Below are positions 48,580-59,412 of a DNA stretch of 64,000 nucleotides, piece by piece. The stretch is from Protaetia brevitarsis (Eukaryota > Arthropoda > Insecta > Coleoptera > Scarabaeidae): positions 27,611-91,610 of the forward strand of contig RXPK01001257.1 of the NCBI GenBank assembly GCA_004143645.1, written 5' to 3'. How positions within the stretch are numbered: the stretch's first letter is position 1; every line of letters starts with the position of its first letter. The translations under genes were made by a program, and so were the position numbers. Under the pieces are notes generated by a model. It saw only the letters and a list, made by a program, of their open reading frames with translations. It made no database searches and had not been told where the DNA came from.

Positions 48580-48845
48580 TGAGTAGACAGAAAAGATGGG
48601 AGGAACATCAAAATGATAGTAACTGATCTGTGTTAACTGAAGAGGGATATGCATTCCATAGGACTGGCAGAGAATCCTATTTGTGGATGCTGCCCAGACG
48701 AAGAAGAGACCTATATTAAAGTTCTGTGCCAATTGCATTGCTTAACAAGGAAAGATTTATAGTACTGGGTTCTCAAAGAGCTCAAGATAGATGAAATAGG
48801 CCTTTATGACCGCATCCCTTCATATCAAATGTAATCCAATCCAAT
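48580..48845 (+). pseudogene. LINE 3' end: zinc-knuckle tail and AATCC-type tail
   Basis: Plus frame: GLAENPICGCCPDEEETYIK (48665-48725), the cysteine pair of the post-RNase H knuckle, then YWVLKELKIDEIGLYD, and TGTAATCCAATCCAATCTG (48830-48848) as a short-repeat tail. It is probably a relative of the 46.5-47.2-kb fragment, given the similar tail. Confidence 0.75.
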
Positions 48846-48989
48846 CTGTTGGTATTTCTTATATAACAAACCACCCTTGATTGATCGATTTAGTCACTGA
48901 TTACGAATCGAATCTTATTATCACCTTAAAATCGTAGTCTAAGGGCTATTATCCCATATTTAGTGTATTTCTTTACATAAACAAGTTAG

Positions 48990-49800
48990 ATCCTTTTACT
49001 AGGTTTAGCAGTCCACGTGTGTGCTAAATCTTTTCTTTGAAAATCAGCCATCGAGTCGACTCGTTCCAGCAATGGTAATCTCTGGCGCTCCAATGAAACG
49101 CATTCAGAAACAATGTGGTGAGCATAATCTAGATATAGGTTCATCTTTAAAGAACCATATGCTATGTAGATACTTCCTGCTAGCAGATTCGTCACCTTTT
49201 TAAGCTGTATGTGGTTGAAAGGCGATACATCCTCAGCTAGTTATCGATATGGTTGTTTCATCATCTGTTTGTTATGTATCTTTCCTTCTAGGCTGTTCCA
49301 GTGGATCTGATGTGTTTCTTATTGATCCACTCAGCCACTGCAGTTTTAGGTGTCTTCCCAGACCTAGTTCTGGTGCGGTAAATATTATTTCAGAACCGTT
49401 TCTTGCAAGCTTGTTTGGAAGTTCGTTGCTTGCCATGCCCTTATGACCTGACACTCACACCAAAGTAACTTTATTGTGCCTGGCCAGAATTTTTAGGGTC
49501 TCCAGGCAATCTCAAGCTGGTTTCAAAGATATCTGATAAGATGCTGGTTTTCTTAGGGCGGCTTGGTTATCGGATATGATGTTGATTGGCCGACTTTTGG
49601 CTTGCTTTACCAATGCCCTGCGGGCGTATGTTTCTATTGCTAGTATTTCTGTTTGTTCTATGGTGGTTTATTGCCCCAATACCGTATATTCTTTATGGTT
49701 CATATACCAGCACCAGATTGATGACCTGTGCTTCTTTTTAAGCCAACCTTTCTTATTGTTTTAGTGCTATGGTGATTTCAAATTATTTTGCAAATCGGTT
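48990..49800 (-). pseudogene. LINE RNase H fragment
   Basis: The minus strand gives an RNase H domain: RSTGHQSGAGIYEP (after a degenerate DGL/DGS block, about 49710-49750), PINIISDNQAALRK (about 49560-49600), NKVTLVWVSGHKGMASNEL (about 49410-49470), LARNGSEIIF, and a linker with IRNTSDPLEQ. Frames shift but the order is intact. It belongs to the same subfamily as 19450-20170. Confidence 0.82.
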
Positions 49801-50758
49801 CACCTCTAACCTTTTTAAAACCGAATTCGTTTTAATACCATCCTGTGTCTGATCATCCCGTAGCGGTTTAGAATTGCAACAATACCTCACTCGCAATTTC
49901 GTTAATCCAAATCGTTTTCGTTCGCCGTAATAATGCGTCCATTACAATGGATGAATTCCCTCATATACAATAAATAATATAAATGCGACGCCATTAGCAA
50001 ATAAATCGCGGGGCATTCGGGTATTCCCGCTTACTGCCGTGTGTTAAATTCCCTGTGCTGTTCTGTTTGGCGTTTTCGTTAATTATTCGTCGGTTTGTTT
50101 AATTAGCTAAAACTAATATGAAATTAATAATTAAACGAATTGCTATTCTGTTATTTGCTGTGTAGCGGTAAAATATTGTTGTTTCGGGGGCTAATATATG
50201 AGTTAATGTTGATGCCGTAGTAGTGGAAATGCTGATTTGCCAGAGCGTACGCATTATACGCGCCATGTTTATTGTTAAAATCCGCGGGGGATGTGTTATG
50301 AAAATCAGAGTGTATTATTAATAATAAATTTAATGTATGTACATGTGATTATTGTGAATTTTGTGGGTAAATTTATATAAATAACATTTTCCTTAAATCA
50401 ACATCATTAAAGTCTAGATTTAAAGAGGTATATATACTGTTGTGCGTTCTATAGCCCCACGTTGGGCGCTAAAAAAATCATTCCATTTACTTAAATATAG
50501 CCGATTAATTGTGCATATCTGTACTTATGGTGTGATTTTAACTATAATATGAGTAAAATCCATAACTCACCCTTAATTAGGGTGTGAACTTTTAGGTTCT
50601 GTACCCTTGGGGAGATGTTTAGAAATAGCTTGGAATAAGTTACCTTTAGGGAGATTTAATGATCATTATTTGATAATAATGTCAGCAAATTTCATTTATG
50701 ATACCTGTTCAACATTAATTAATTAATACAAACATCTATTTATGTTTTAAAAAATTTT
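49801..50758. other. No gene recognised; contains a PBS-like word
   Basis: AT-rich with a CpG-richer patch at 49990-50290. GCCCCACGTTGGGCGCT at about 50454-50470 reads AGCGCCCAACGTGGGGC on the minus strand, like the primer-binding region after an LTR. No flanking LTR was resolved. Confidence 0.4.
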
Positions 50759-51453
50759 TTATGAATATTCATTCATTTGGTTAATAATGATCTCAAGTGG
50801 AATTCCATATTTTGCTTTGGTAACAATGGTGTTGTCCAAGATTGTAAACCTAAAGTAATGAGTAAATAAATTTGTAATTCTACTGTTGATTTCAGTTAAC
50901 AAAGATACTGTAAAAGATAACATAGTTCCCGAAAAAAACATGTAATTTATACATTAAAGTTAAAATACATCTTATAGTCCACAAAACATTGTTTGAAACA
51001 AGCAATAATGTCATTATTAGTCATTTTTACAATTCCAATAATTATGATCTCCAGAACAGTATTCTTCACCTCTGTTTTGCATTATTTCATCTTTATACGA
51101 ATTAAACTACTGAATAATAATGCATCAGCACGTATTAAACTTATCATTTCTTCTATTATTCCACATTCTGTTAGAATCTAAAAAGGAGAATCAGACATAC
51201 AGGCCTATTGTCATGAATAATTCAGAATTGCTTGTACACTTGGAGCTAAATCCTAAACCAAGTTGAAATTGGTTGAATGTTGACCTCAATATCACCGAAT
51301 AGCGCATCTGGGATATTGGTGTATTGTCTAAAATCGGAAGCGTGGCAGTCGTATTTACCAGAGACAAATTTGCTTGCACAAATCTTGCAGTTAGTTCTGC
51401 AGTACTGGCACTAAGTTTCAAGTAATCAACTGTTATATCAAGGACGATGTTTC
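50759..51453 (-). other. Two unidentified exon-like frames with splice acceptors
   Basis: On the minus strand TATTTAAACAG|AAACATCG (51453) opens a frame reading LDITVDYLKLSASTAEL ... LPILDNTPISQMRYSVIL to 51191. Further on, TATCTTTTACAG|TATC (50907) opens a frame reading INSRITNLFTHYFRF ... TILDNTIVTKAKYGIPLEI to a stop at 50759. The two share an ILDNT...Y...L pattern, suggesting a repeated unit. A possible donor (TCTG|GTAAAT) lies within the first. I recognise no family. These may be a host gene fragment, a pseudogene or chance. Confidence 0.3.
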
Positions 51454-51460
51454 TGTTTAA

Positions 51461-53229
51461 ATATTTACAAAAAAAAAAAACATTTTCATATCTTCCTGTA
51501 GAATTTACATTGCGTAAGTTTTATAATTCCGACTCGTAAAGGAAGAAGCATGCAGCTTTGTTCACGATATAAAATTACTTCATTAAAATTCCTCTAGACA
51601 CGGTAATTTTCGTCTAATAACATACCGTGTAATTGCAGTCAGTCTCTGCTGACGGACAAAGATAGCGCAAGCAGACGCGATGAACCGAACTACCTGACAG
51701 CGATGTCCAGTAACTTGTCTCGAAAGTTAATAGCGATGCTGCAGCAATGATAATCAAGATTGCATTAGTAATTATAATAATAGGTGGCGCTGCTTAGTAT
51801 CTATCTATCTATCCGCTGTGCCGAGTGTAATGATGAGACACTTCGACAGATGGTGCGTTGAAAGAAGATAATTTATAGTGGTATGCCTGTTGGGGAATTG
51901 ATAATGATTACAGCGGGGCGAAAGTGTGCATTCCTTGACGGCAAACTCTAATGTAGTTGTTCATCTTTCAATGAAGTTAAAATTGTTTTACGTAGAAGCA
52001 GGAAAATAGAATATAGATACTTTTTTTTTCATTTGTTTTATACTCAGCTTTGGAACTTTATAGACTTTATTCTTTTTTTTATTTGGAGATGCTATTACCA
52101 GATTAATATTACCCACCAAATCAAAACTATTGGTGGAAGAATTGGAGTCAAAAATCATTCGATAACGCTAAATATATGTCTATTCCATACAGTAAAAACA
52201 AATGGAAACCTTCCCCAGAATGCTTCTTTTGGTAAATCATTCAAGATTCTGTTCATCGCCTGGGCATAATTTATGCGCACACTTATCTATATATTGAGTC
52301 ATGTCTCGGCGTTTTTTACTTTGCTCAGTGTTTTTACTACATGCTTAATTTGATTTAAGGAACTTCTGGATGATATTCGACCATGTTCAGATATCAATGT
52401 CCAATCCTAAGCTTCGTTTCACCAAATGTAAGCACTGACTGTAACATGGGTTAGTTCCTAGATATTAAAGAATTTGTACTTAATGGTTTAGGACTCCACT
52501 ATTCAGAGCCATATGTTCGTTTGGGAGAATATTTAAGCAACGATAAGAATGTAGAAGTTCACAGTAAACAGAATGAACCATCAGACACCGTTAAAACACC
52601 CAGAAAGAAAAGAAAATCCTAACTCCACACCATGGTGATTTTTATGGGGCCATGTTTGCAAAAGCATCTAAGAAATCATGGCTAGATTACGAAGATGTCA
52701 TGGAACAAGCCAAACCAGTATTGGGGTTTCTGGTAAGAAGGTATTGATTTCCAGAGGATTTATTATCTTGAAACGACAGTTGTCATGTTCCCATTCCCAT
52801 GTGTGTTAATTCTTAATTTTTAGGTATGCCAGTATTAGAAGTAGCCGCAATGCAGATGCTCACACAAGTGAAGACGCGAATAACATTTCGTTTTGAATCT
52901 TTATTAATACAATATGGACCAACCATTTGAGCATAATAGATCTCGATTCCAAGGCATTCATTTTTTTTTTGAAATCTTGATTCTCAGAGGCCCAGAAGGA
53001 ATTACTTGCGTCATTAGTAAAGAGTACTGATGTTTGGACATCGGTTTGAAAGATACGCCATTATTATTATTTTTTGTAAATTCTCTTTAAATTTTATTGT
53101 ACTACATTGCAAACTTTGTGCTTGGTTGCATTAAATATGATTTCGCATGGTCATTAAATGTAGTGTATTATTCTTGAATTCTTTTTTGTATCAACAACAG
53201 ACCCAATTTTATCATTCTTATGTAATTTT
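51461..53229. other. No gene recognised; possible decayed LTR near 52940-53230
   Basis: A short plus-strand stretch near 52595-52745 (HHGDFYGAMFAKASKKSWLD) is coding-like but unidentified. The 300 bases before 53231 could be an LTR given the adjoining primer-site-like word, but no partner LTR was seen. Confidence 0.35.
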
Positions 53230-53230
53230 T

Positions 53231-53248
53231 TGGCGCCCAATGTGGGCT
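53231..53248 (+). other. Primer-binding-site-like word of an LTR retrotransposon
   Basis: TGGCGCCCAATGTGGGCT follows a T-rich stretch, resembling the TGGCGCCCAACGTGGGGC type of primer site just inside the 5' LTR of insect Gypsy/BEL elements. The interior is replaced by the repeat starting at 53336. Confidence 0.4.
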
Positions 53249-53335
53249 CATACATTTTCTTTTTCCGTTTTCTGTTTTGTTATTTCGGAATCATTGGACC
53301 TATTTATTTTAGGGTGTTCATTTATTCTTTAACTA

Positions 53336-55043
53336 CCCTAACAGCCAGAAATATTAGATAGATATTTTTAAAAATATATTTTATAAATATTTTTCGTGAG
53401 AGGTTTTTGAATATATTTTTTATATTTTTTTCTAAATATAGATAAAATATTTATTTCATATTTTAAAATTAATATAAGCGCAATATTTTTTCTAAAATAT
53501 TTGTAAAATATTATTTATATAAAAATTAAGATATTTTTATGCAATCTATTTAATTTGTCAAAATGAACTAAATTGTTCTTGGTTATTTAGAAATGTATAA
53601 CGTCGATAACGAAAAGTTGAAACATACATAGAGTTGTCTAAGCAAGAAACTTGTTTTTTTCACACTCACCATACGAGTTGATAATGAATAATTTCTGGCA
53701 TCTTTCTAAGGCATACTGAAGGTTTATCAATTAATCACTATTTTTTTAATTGAAGTGTTCTAAATAAAAAACAAACGTATTTATTATCATTTTAGTTGAA
53801 TAAGCCAATAAAAATGAAAAATACTCATTTTTAAGTCTAGCCTTGGCTGGTGCCAGGTACAACCCTATGGCTTTTTTCATATCTGTGATAGTGGCGCTCT
53901 CATGGCGTTTCCTTGTGGCTCTAAAACAATGCCAATTGTATTAGATCATACTATGAATAAAACATCGTACAATATTAGCAACACCTACTAATACATTTGG
54001 AGCATTTACATAATTGGAGTGGTAGCTACATTCTATACTTACGATACTATTTTTACTTTATTTCATAATATTTGAAAACATTCTATGTACAAACAATAAA
54101 ACAACACAACGTATTCTAACCTCTATTTGAGGTTATGCCGCTTATCTACCGAGATGAATCTCTTAAGCAAATCAACTAGTAATTTATCTGGTAGTACTGC
54201 ATCTACCAGATAAATTGATGCATAAAATTCCTACAATTGTATTATTAAACGATTTCTGTACATAGCGATATTGAGCATTCCAATTATCTTATAAATGCCA
54301 TGACATGTTCAAAGTTTTGCTTACCTCGTAGTCACCACAAAACTAAAACACACCCCGCAACAATTAATTACACAGTTAACCCTAATCTGCCCTAATCGTA
54401 TACTATTATAAACTATAAATGTAACGGACAAACGAATGAAAACGTTGATGATACGCACGTGCGCGTATGCATTCTATACCGAATCCATAGACGCATAAAC
54501 AATACTAAATCATATAACACGGCACGTAATGAATAGAGGTGTTGTGTTGACGTTCGCAACTTACAAATATTACAAATAATATAATACAAACGCAGATATA
54601 TTTATAGAAAAGTTCAGCGCTCAACTTAGATACTAATTAAATCATATTAGATATATATTACATCTAATTTAATCTTTAAACTATCATTTAAATAGGTACA
54701 TACCTACTTAATATGTATGCATATTTTACCCATTTTATATTATTCGTCCTACGCACAAAGTACAAAAGCAAAAATTCAATCTTTTTTTTTTTATACGAAA
54801 TAAATATTTACAGAAATACAAAGCAAAATATTCTTGCAGAGTTATGAAAAATATATTGAGAAAACATTTGCAATAAAATATTATTAATGCAACATAACAT
54901 ATATATTTTTTAAATGTTTTCCTAATATATTTTCTATAATATATTTTATGCATATTATATGATAATATAACTAATATTCAAGAAAGATTTAATATTTTTT
55001 AAATACTTATAAAATATGAAATAAATATAGTTGGTCACTGGGG
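53336..55043 (-). mobile_element. 1.7-kb repeat family, copy D (full length)
   Basis: It begins CCCTAACAGCCAGAAATATT and ends TTGGTCACTGGGG, with TA on both sides (53334-53335 and 55044-55045), consistent with a TA target duplication. Splice donor (near 54330) and acceptor (near 53925) are conserved on the minus strand. A deletion near the acceptor and a 6-A run shift the exon-2 frame. A local inverted duplication (AATTTATCTGGTA ... TACCAGATAAATT, 54180-54217) is private to this copy. Confidence 0.85.
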
Positions 55044-55045
55044 TA

Positions 55046-56044
55046 GTAACAGTGCTGAATACTATTGATGGTATGCTTTTTGGAAGCTCGTCATCAATGA
55101 ACTTGTGTGTGAATTGGTTGAAAATAGCAGTAAACTATGAACAAGAGTAAATATTCAAGAAAGTTATGAGATATCAGATTGCAAATATATATTATTTAAG
55201 AAAAACCATTATTATTTAATCCATATCCCCCCCACCTTGTAAACTTTCCAAAAAAAAACACGCCCTATGCCCCTGCTATTTCTAATTTGAACTTACACAG
55301 TTTCATATCCCAATTCCCCCTATAGGAAATTAAAATCTTAAATTGGCCACCGGACCAGGCGATTACCGACGCTCAAAGTAAAATTCAACCTCTTTTATTG
55401 GCACGGACCCTTTTTAATGAAACATTCTGGCCCGCCAGGGGTCGCTACTCACCCCAACTTACCTCTTTCCACCCCATCTGTCTGAACGTAAACTGACGCT
55501 CTGGTGTACACCTAGTCGGAAATGGACGCGTACGCGATGGGCCCTTTGACTCAATTAGCCTTGGAATGTTGAATTGCCAATGCTGGGGGCAGGTAATGTG
55601 CGGCGTACATACGACAGGACAGGACATATACATCTGTCAGGCGTTGTTGTGACGTATTGTTTCTGAGATCTTTGTTTGGTGAGATAGATGTGTGTACACA
55701 TGCCTATACATAGATGGCGCATGTTAGGCAAATACCCGATGCGGAATGATCCATCTTGATTTATTGGGGGTAATCTGGTTAGTGTAAGGGTGATGTGATA
55801 ATAATTTGTAGTAGTTTCGATTGTTATGGTGATTTAATTTATCTGTCAATGTTATAAAATGGAAGCAGCATTCTTTTTTGGCAAATATATGTTGTCGTTA
55901 TTTAATGATTAATAATTTATTTGTAAATATTTCTTCTCAGAACAGGATTAATTTTTGAGTTACACCCGCTCATGCGGGGAAAAGACTCTTTTTGTATTCA
56001 TCATTTTCTAAGCATAGCAGTTCTCTTGCGGAAGTAAATAAGAA
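55046..56044. other. No gene recognised; CpG-richer block
   Basis: The segment 55340-55620 is GC-richer and unique. No supported frame. Confidence 0.5.
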
Positions 56045-56154
56045 GTTCGCGAGGTTCCCTTGTTAGTCGTTTCTTGTCTCAATATATGCAAAATGTTGAG
56101 ACATATATGCAAAATATTGAGACAAGAAACGACTAACAAGGGAACCTCGCGAAC
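56045..56154. repeat. 41-bp perfect palindrome at the left end of the pogo-like element
   Basis: GTTCGCGAGGTTCCCTTGTT... at 56045-56085 is repeated in exact inverse at 56114-56154. The inner arm is the true left terminus of the element, so the outer arm is a duplicated inverted copy of that terminus. The 28-base spacer contains a repeat of ATATGCAAAAT. Confidence 0.9.
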
Positions 56155-56997
56155 TGTAAATCGCAGATTTTGATGAAAGTTTGTCAGTTTGTAGACTCTA
56201 TGTAGTGTTGCTTAATGACGCTTTCCGTTGCTGCCGAACTTCAACTTTAGGGGGTGCAATTCACCCTTGCAATTTGGCCCAAATTTGGTTTTTTTTCTGA
56301 ATAACTCTTAAACGGTAAGAGATAGAAAAAAAAGTTTCAATGGCGGACTATACCGTTTAGTCAGTCCTTTCGATTGGTATAGATATTTATATACAGGGTG
56401 TTCCAATAAACGTGGAATGACGTATGTTGTGCTTATTTTATCGAATTTCAGAAATCGGTTATAATGGCCTTTTTTGTGATCAAATAGTCTATAGAAAGGC
56501 AATTTAAAAAGTTATACAGGGTGTCCACAAAAATATAAATTTGAGCATATTTCCTTATTCTAAGGAGATACTCTGAATACTGTTATGTGGCTGCATTGTA
56601 TGTTGAAAATCAGTGTAAACTTATACCAGGCGCTAAATGGTTATATGTGATAGTTTTCGAGTTATACGCGTTTGGATGTATGTAAGACTATATTATCCCC
56701 GACAGCAGACAAAAGAAAATGTACCTACATCGACAGATTGTTCCTGATCCTTTTAACATTACGCTGTATATACAAAATAACGACAGATTACGACTTCAAT
56801 TTTCATATTCGTACTGTTCGTGGGTAGGTAAACGCAAATAAAATTATATAATATTGATTTATTAGTTTATTGATATTGGTTGAGTTCACATTGTTTTGCA
56901 AATGTGCAGGTAGTTGGAACCATTAAAAGAAAAATTTACAATATACAGTCGACGTACAATTTAATTATAATTACATATATAAGTTTTTATTATTACC

Positions 56998-57675
56998 TTA
57001 TTTTATTTTGTGTAAGACACAAACAGCCATTTTATTGTTTCTTTTAAATGGCAAAATCGAAGTTTTAGATGCTCTGAAATTTTCCAGCCCAATGATTGCG
57101 TTGGCTTCTAGCGCCCACTGCCGCAGGTCTATGTCGTGTACTATGGCGTTTTTATCCATAGCTGATAAAAATTTACATAATACGTATTTTGCAATTTGCA
57201 GCCATCTATCACTATTCCTTCCACCCCTTTCTATGTATTTTTCCCATCTGTACAGCTGCTGAAGCAATGTTACTTTCCTAAATTTGCTTTTTATAGAACT
57301 TAACGATTGTCGCGTTGATTTCGAATCAGTCCAAAACTCAACAGCTCTCCTTTTGTAATCTGGAGTAATATTATCATGTTCTAAAGCGCATGTCTCCTCA
57401 TACTCTTCTTCAGCATCTTCTAAATCGTAGGACGATGAAGGCTCGCCTTCAACTGCTATTTCATTAACTCGAGGACGATCCATATCTTCAAATTCTAATG
57501 CTTCTATTGTTTCTACTGCGAACGTTGTTTCGCGAACACCTGTATCGATTAGATTATGCAATTCTATTTCACTGGGATTATTTTGTGTTATTTGGTTTTC
57601 ATTATAATTATATAAAAGTATTAGCAGATGAATAATATTTGCTGGATTGATATGAACTATGTTGGCTACTGCCAC
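56998..57675 (-). CDS. Pogo/Tigger-like DNA-binding (HTH/CENP-B-type) transposase fragment
   Basis: 225 residues. The first half is acidic and low-complexity (EDAEEEYEETCALEHD). From about residue 103 comes DYKRRAVEFWTDSKSTRQSL, then LLQQLYRWEKYIERGG, NSDRWLQIAKYVLCKF, VHDIDLRQWALEANAI and ENFRASKTSILPFKRNNK. This order is typical of the psq/CENP-B-type HTH segment of pogo/Tigger-like transposases in insects. The frame then stops, so the usual following domain and DDE catalytic region are missing. The usual W after the ASK/ASH motif is replaced. There is no ATG at the left edge: a splice acceptor (TATAGTTTTGCAG|TG, at 57674) opens the frame, and the first ATG is at residue 65. Could be a repressor-like truncated protein or simply decay. 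Confidence 0.75.
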   Translation of the reverse strand: MAVANIVHINPANIIHLLILLYNYNENQITQNNPSEIELHNLIDTGVRETTFAVETIEALEFEDMDRPRVNEIAVEGEPSSSYDLEDAEEEYEETCALEHDNITPDYKRRAVEFWTDSKSTRQSLSSIKSKFRKVTLLQQLYRWEKYIERGGRNSDRWLQIAKYVLCKFLSAMDKNAIVHDIDLRQWALEANAIIGLENFRASKTSILPFKRNNKMAVCVLHKIK

Positions 57676-58168
57676 TGCAAAACTATATGAACTGAATTTA
57701 AATAAAAATTGGGTTCTTATTTAGGTACATTGCACCGAGGGATATGTGTGCCAAGTTATTCTGGCCAATTGTCCCGGATAAAATAAAAATATCTACAGGT
57801 GAGACGTTCACTACTCACATCTCCCTAAAAATAGTAGAATCAAGCAATTCGTGTACTATGTGATCTATTGTTTTCATCTGCCTGCTGTCCGGGATAATAT
57901 AATCTCACATACATCCAAACGCGTATAACTCCAAAACTATCACATATAACCATTTAGCGCCTGGTATGAGTTTACACTGATTTTCGACATACAATGCAGC
58001 GACATAACAGTATACAGAGTATCTCCTTAGAATAAGGAAATATGCTAAAATTTGTATTTTTGTGGACACCCTGTATAACTTTTTAAATTGCCATTCTGTA
58101 GACTATTTGATCACAAGAAAGGCCATTATAACCGATTTCTGAAATTCGATAAAATAAGCACAACATAC

Positions 58169-59294
58169 TGCTATGTACTGATGATACCAGCATAAATGCA
58201 AAATGATAAATAAAAAAAAAAATGAAAATTTATATTTACTAACTCACCGGATAAAAATTTAAAAGGGCACAAAAGAACTAATAACCTCAAGGTTATTTTC
58301 AGAATTGAACTAATCATGAAAAATAAAATGTGGGCGTAAGTAATCAAAAATAAAAGAACTGAAATTTTGAATGACATTAACAATCATTAAATTTATTATA
58401 AAAAAAAAAAAAAAAAAAACATTTAAATACAATGATGCAGAAATGAAACCGTGAATTTAAGATTCTGGCCGAAAACAAAAACTGCATTAGACTCTACAAT
58501 TAAAAAGGACGATGCAAATCCTTTAACAAACAAAAGACAGATTTGTTCTAGAAGAAAATCCAATTCGCACAAAAAATCCACGTGGTCTCAAAATTTCAAC
58601 ACACTAAATTAATTTACACGTGGACAAAACAAGTATATTTAAAATTGAAATATAATCACAAGCACAAAGCTTCTTTTTACCTAATCCGAGGTGATTAACT
58701 AAAAAAAAACTAATTTGAAAACTAAGAAACGGAAAATTAAACTCTTTAAACTAAAAAAACAATTTTCTCTAAAACAAATTATAATAACTGATCTTACATC
58801 TGACATGTGTACACAAATAAAATACAACTGCAATTATTAATTACAGAGTTTCTTGAAGGATGAGAAAATTACAAATAAAACGAACTACATTTTTAAATAA
58901 AAATGAATTTACCAACAATGGCGGAAATAAAAATAAATTTAACTGTACTTACTCCGGCATCGTTCGAGCTACTCCCGTGCCTCTGGGTAACACGGTCACA
59001 TATATATAAAATTTTACAATTGCGTGCCAAAACAGCGCATGAAATGCAAAGAAAATTCTAGCATATAAACTACAAGATATACAATACTGATGAAGGCAAT
59101 ATGTACAATTGAATGAAATTCATATACACAACTGAACAATTACATTAAATTTACTAAACAATTCTATAAACAAAATCTTTTCAAAATAAAATATTAAAAT
59201 TGTGGAAACTCTATCATTGCATTGATAAAGGTAATCTGGTATGAATAAAAATACAAATTTGAATTTCCGAAAACCCGGGTGCCAGATCACAGCA
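58169..59294 (-). mobile_element. TG...CA element with ATAC target duplication (solo-LTR-like), copy 2
   Basis: It begins TGCTATGTACTG and ends CAGATCACAGCA, flanked by ATAC (58165-58168 and 59295-59298). The mirrored arm of the host element at about 56400-56425 shows the uninterrupted site, proving the insertion boundaries. It is a diverged relative of 42475-43623 in the same orientation. The minus strand conserves a TATATATATGTGAC word near 59000 and GTAAGTACA about 55 bases on. Confidence 0.82.
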
Positions 59295-59412
59295 ATACGT
59301 TATTCCACGTTTATTGGAACACCCTGTATATAAATATCTATACCAATCGAAAGGACTGACTAAACGGTACAAGTACGCCATTGAAACTTTTTTTCCATCT
59401 CTTATCGTTTAA

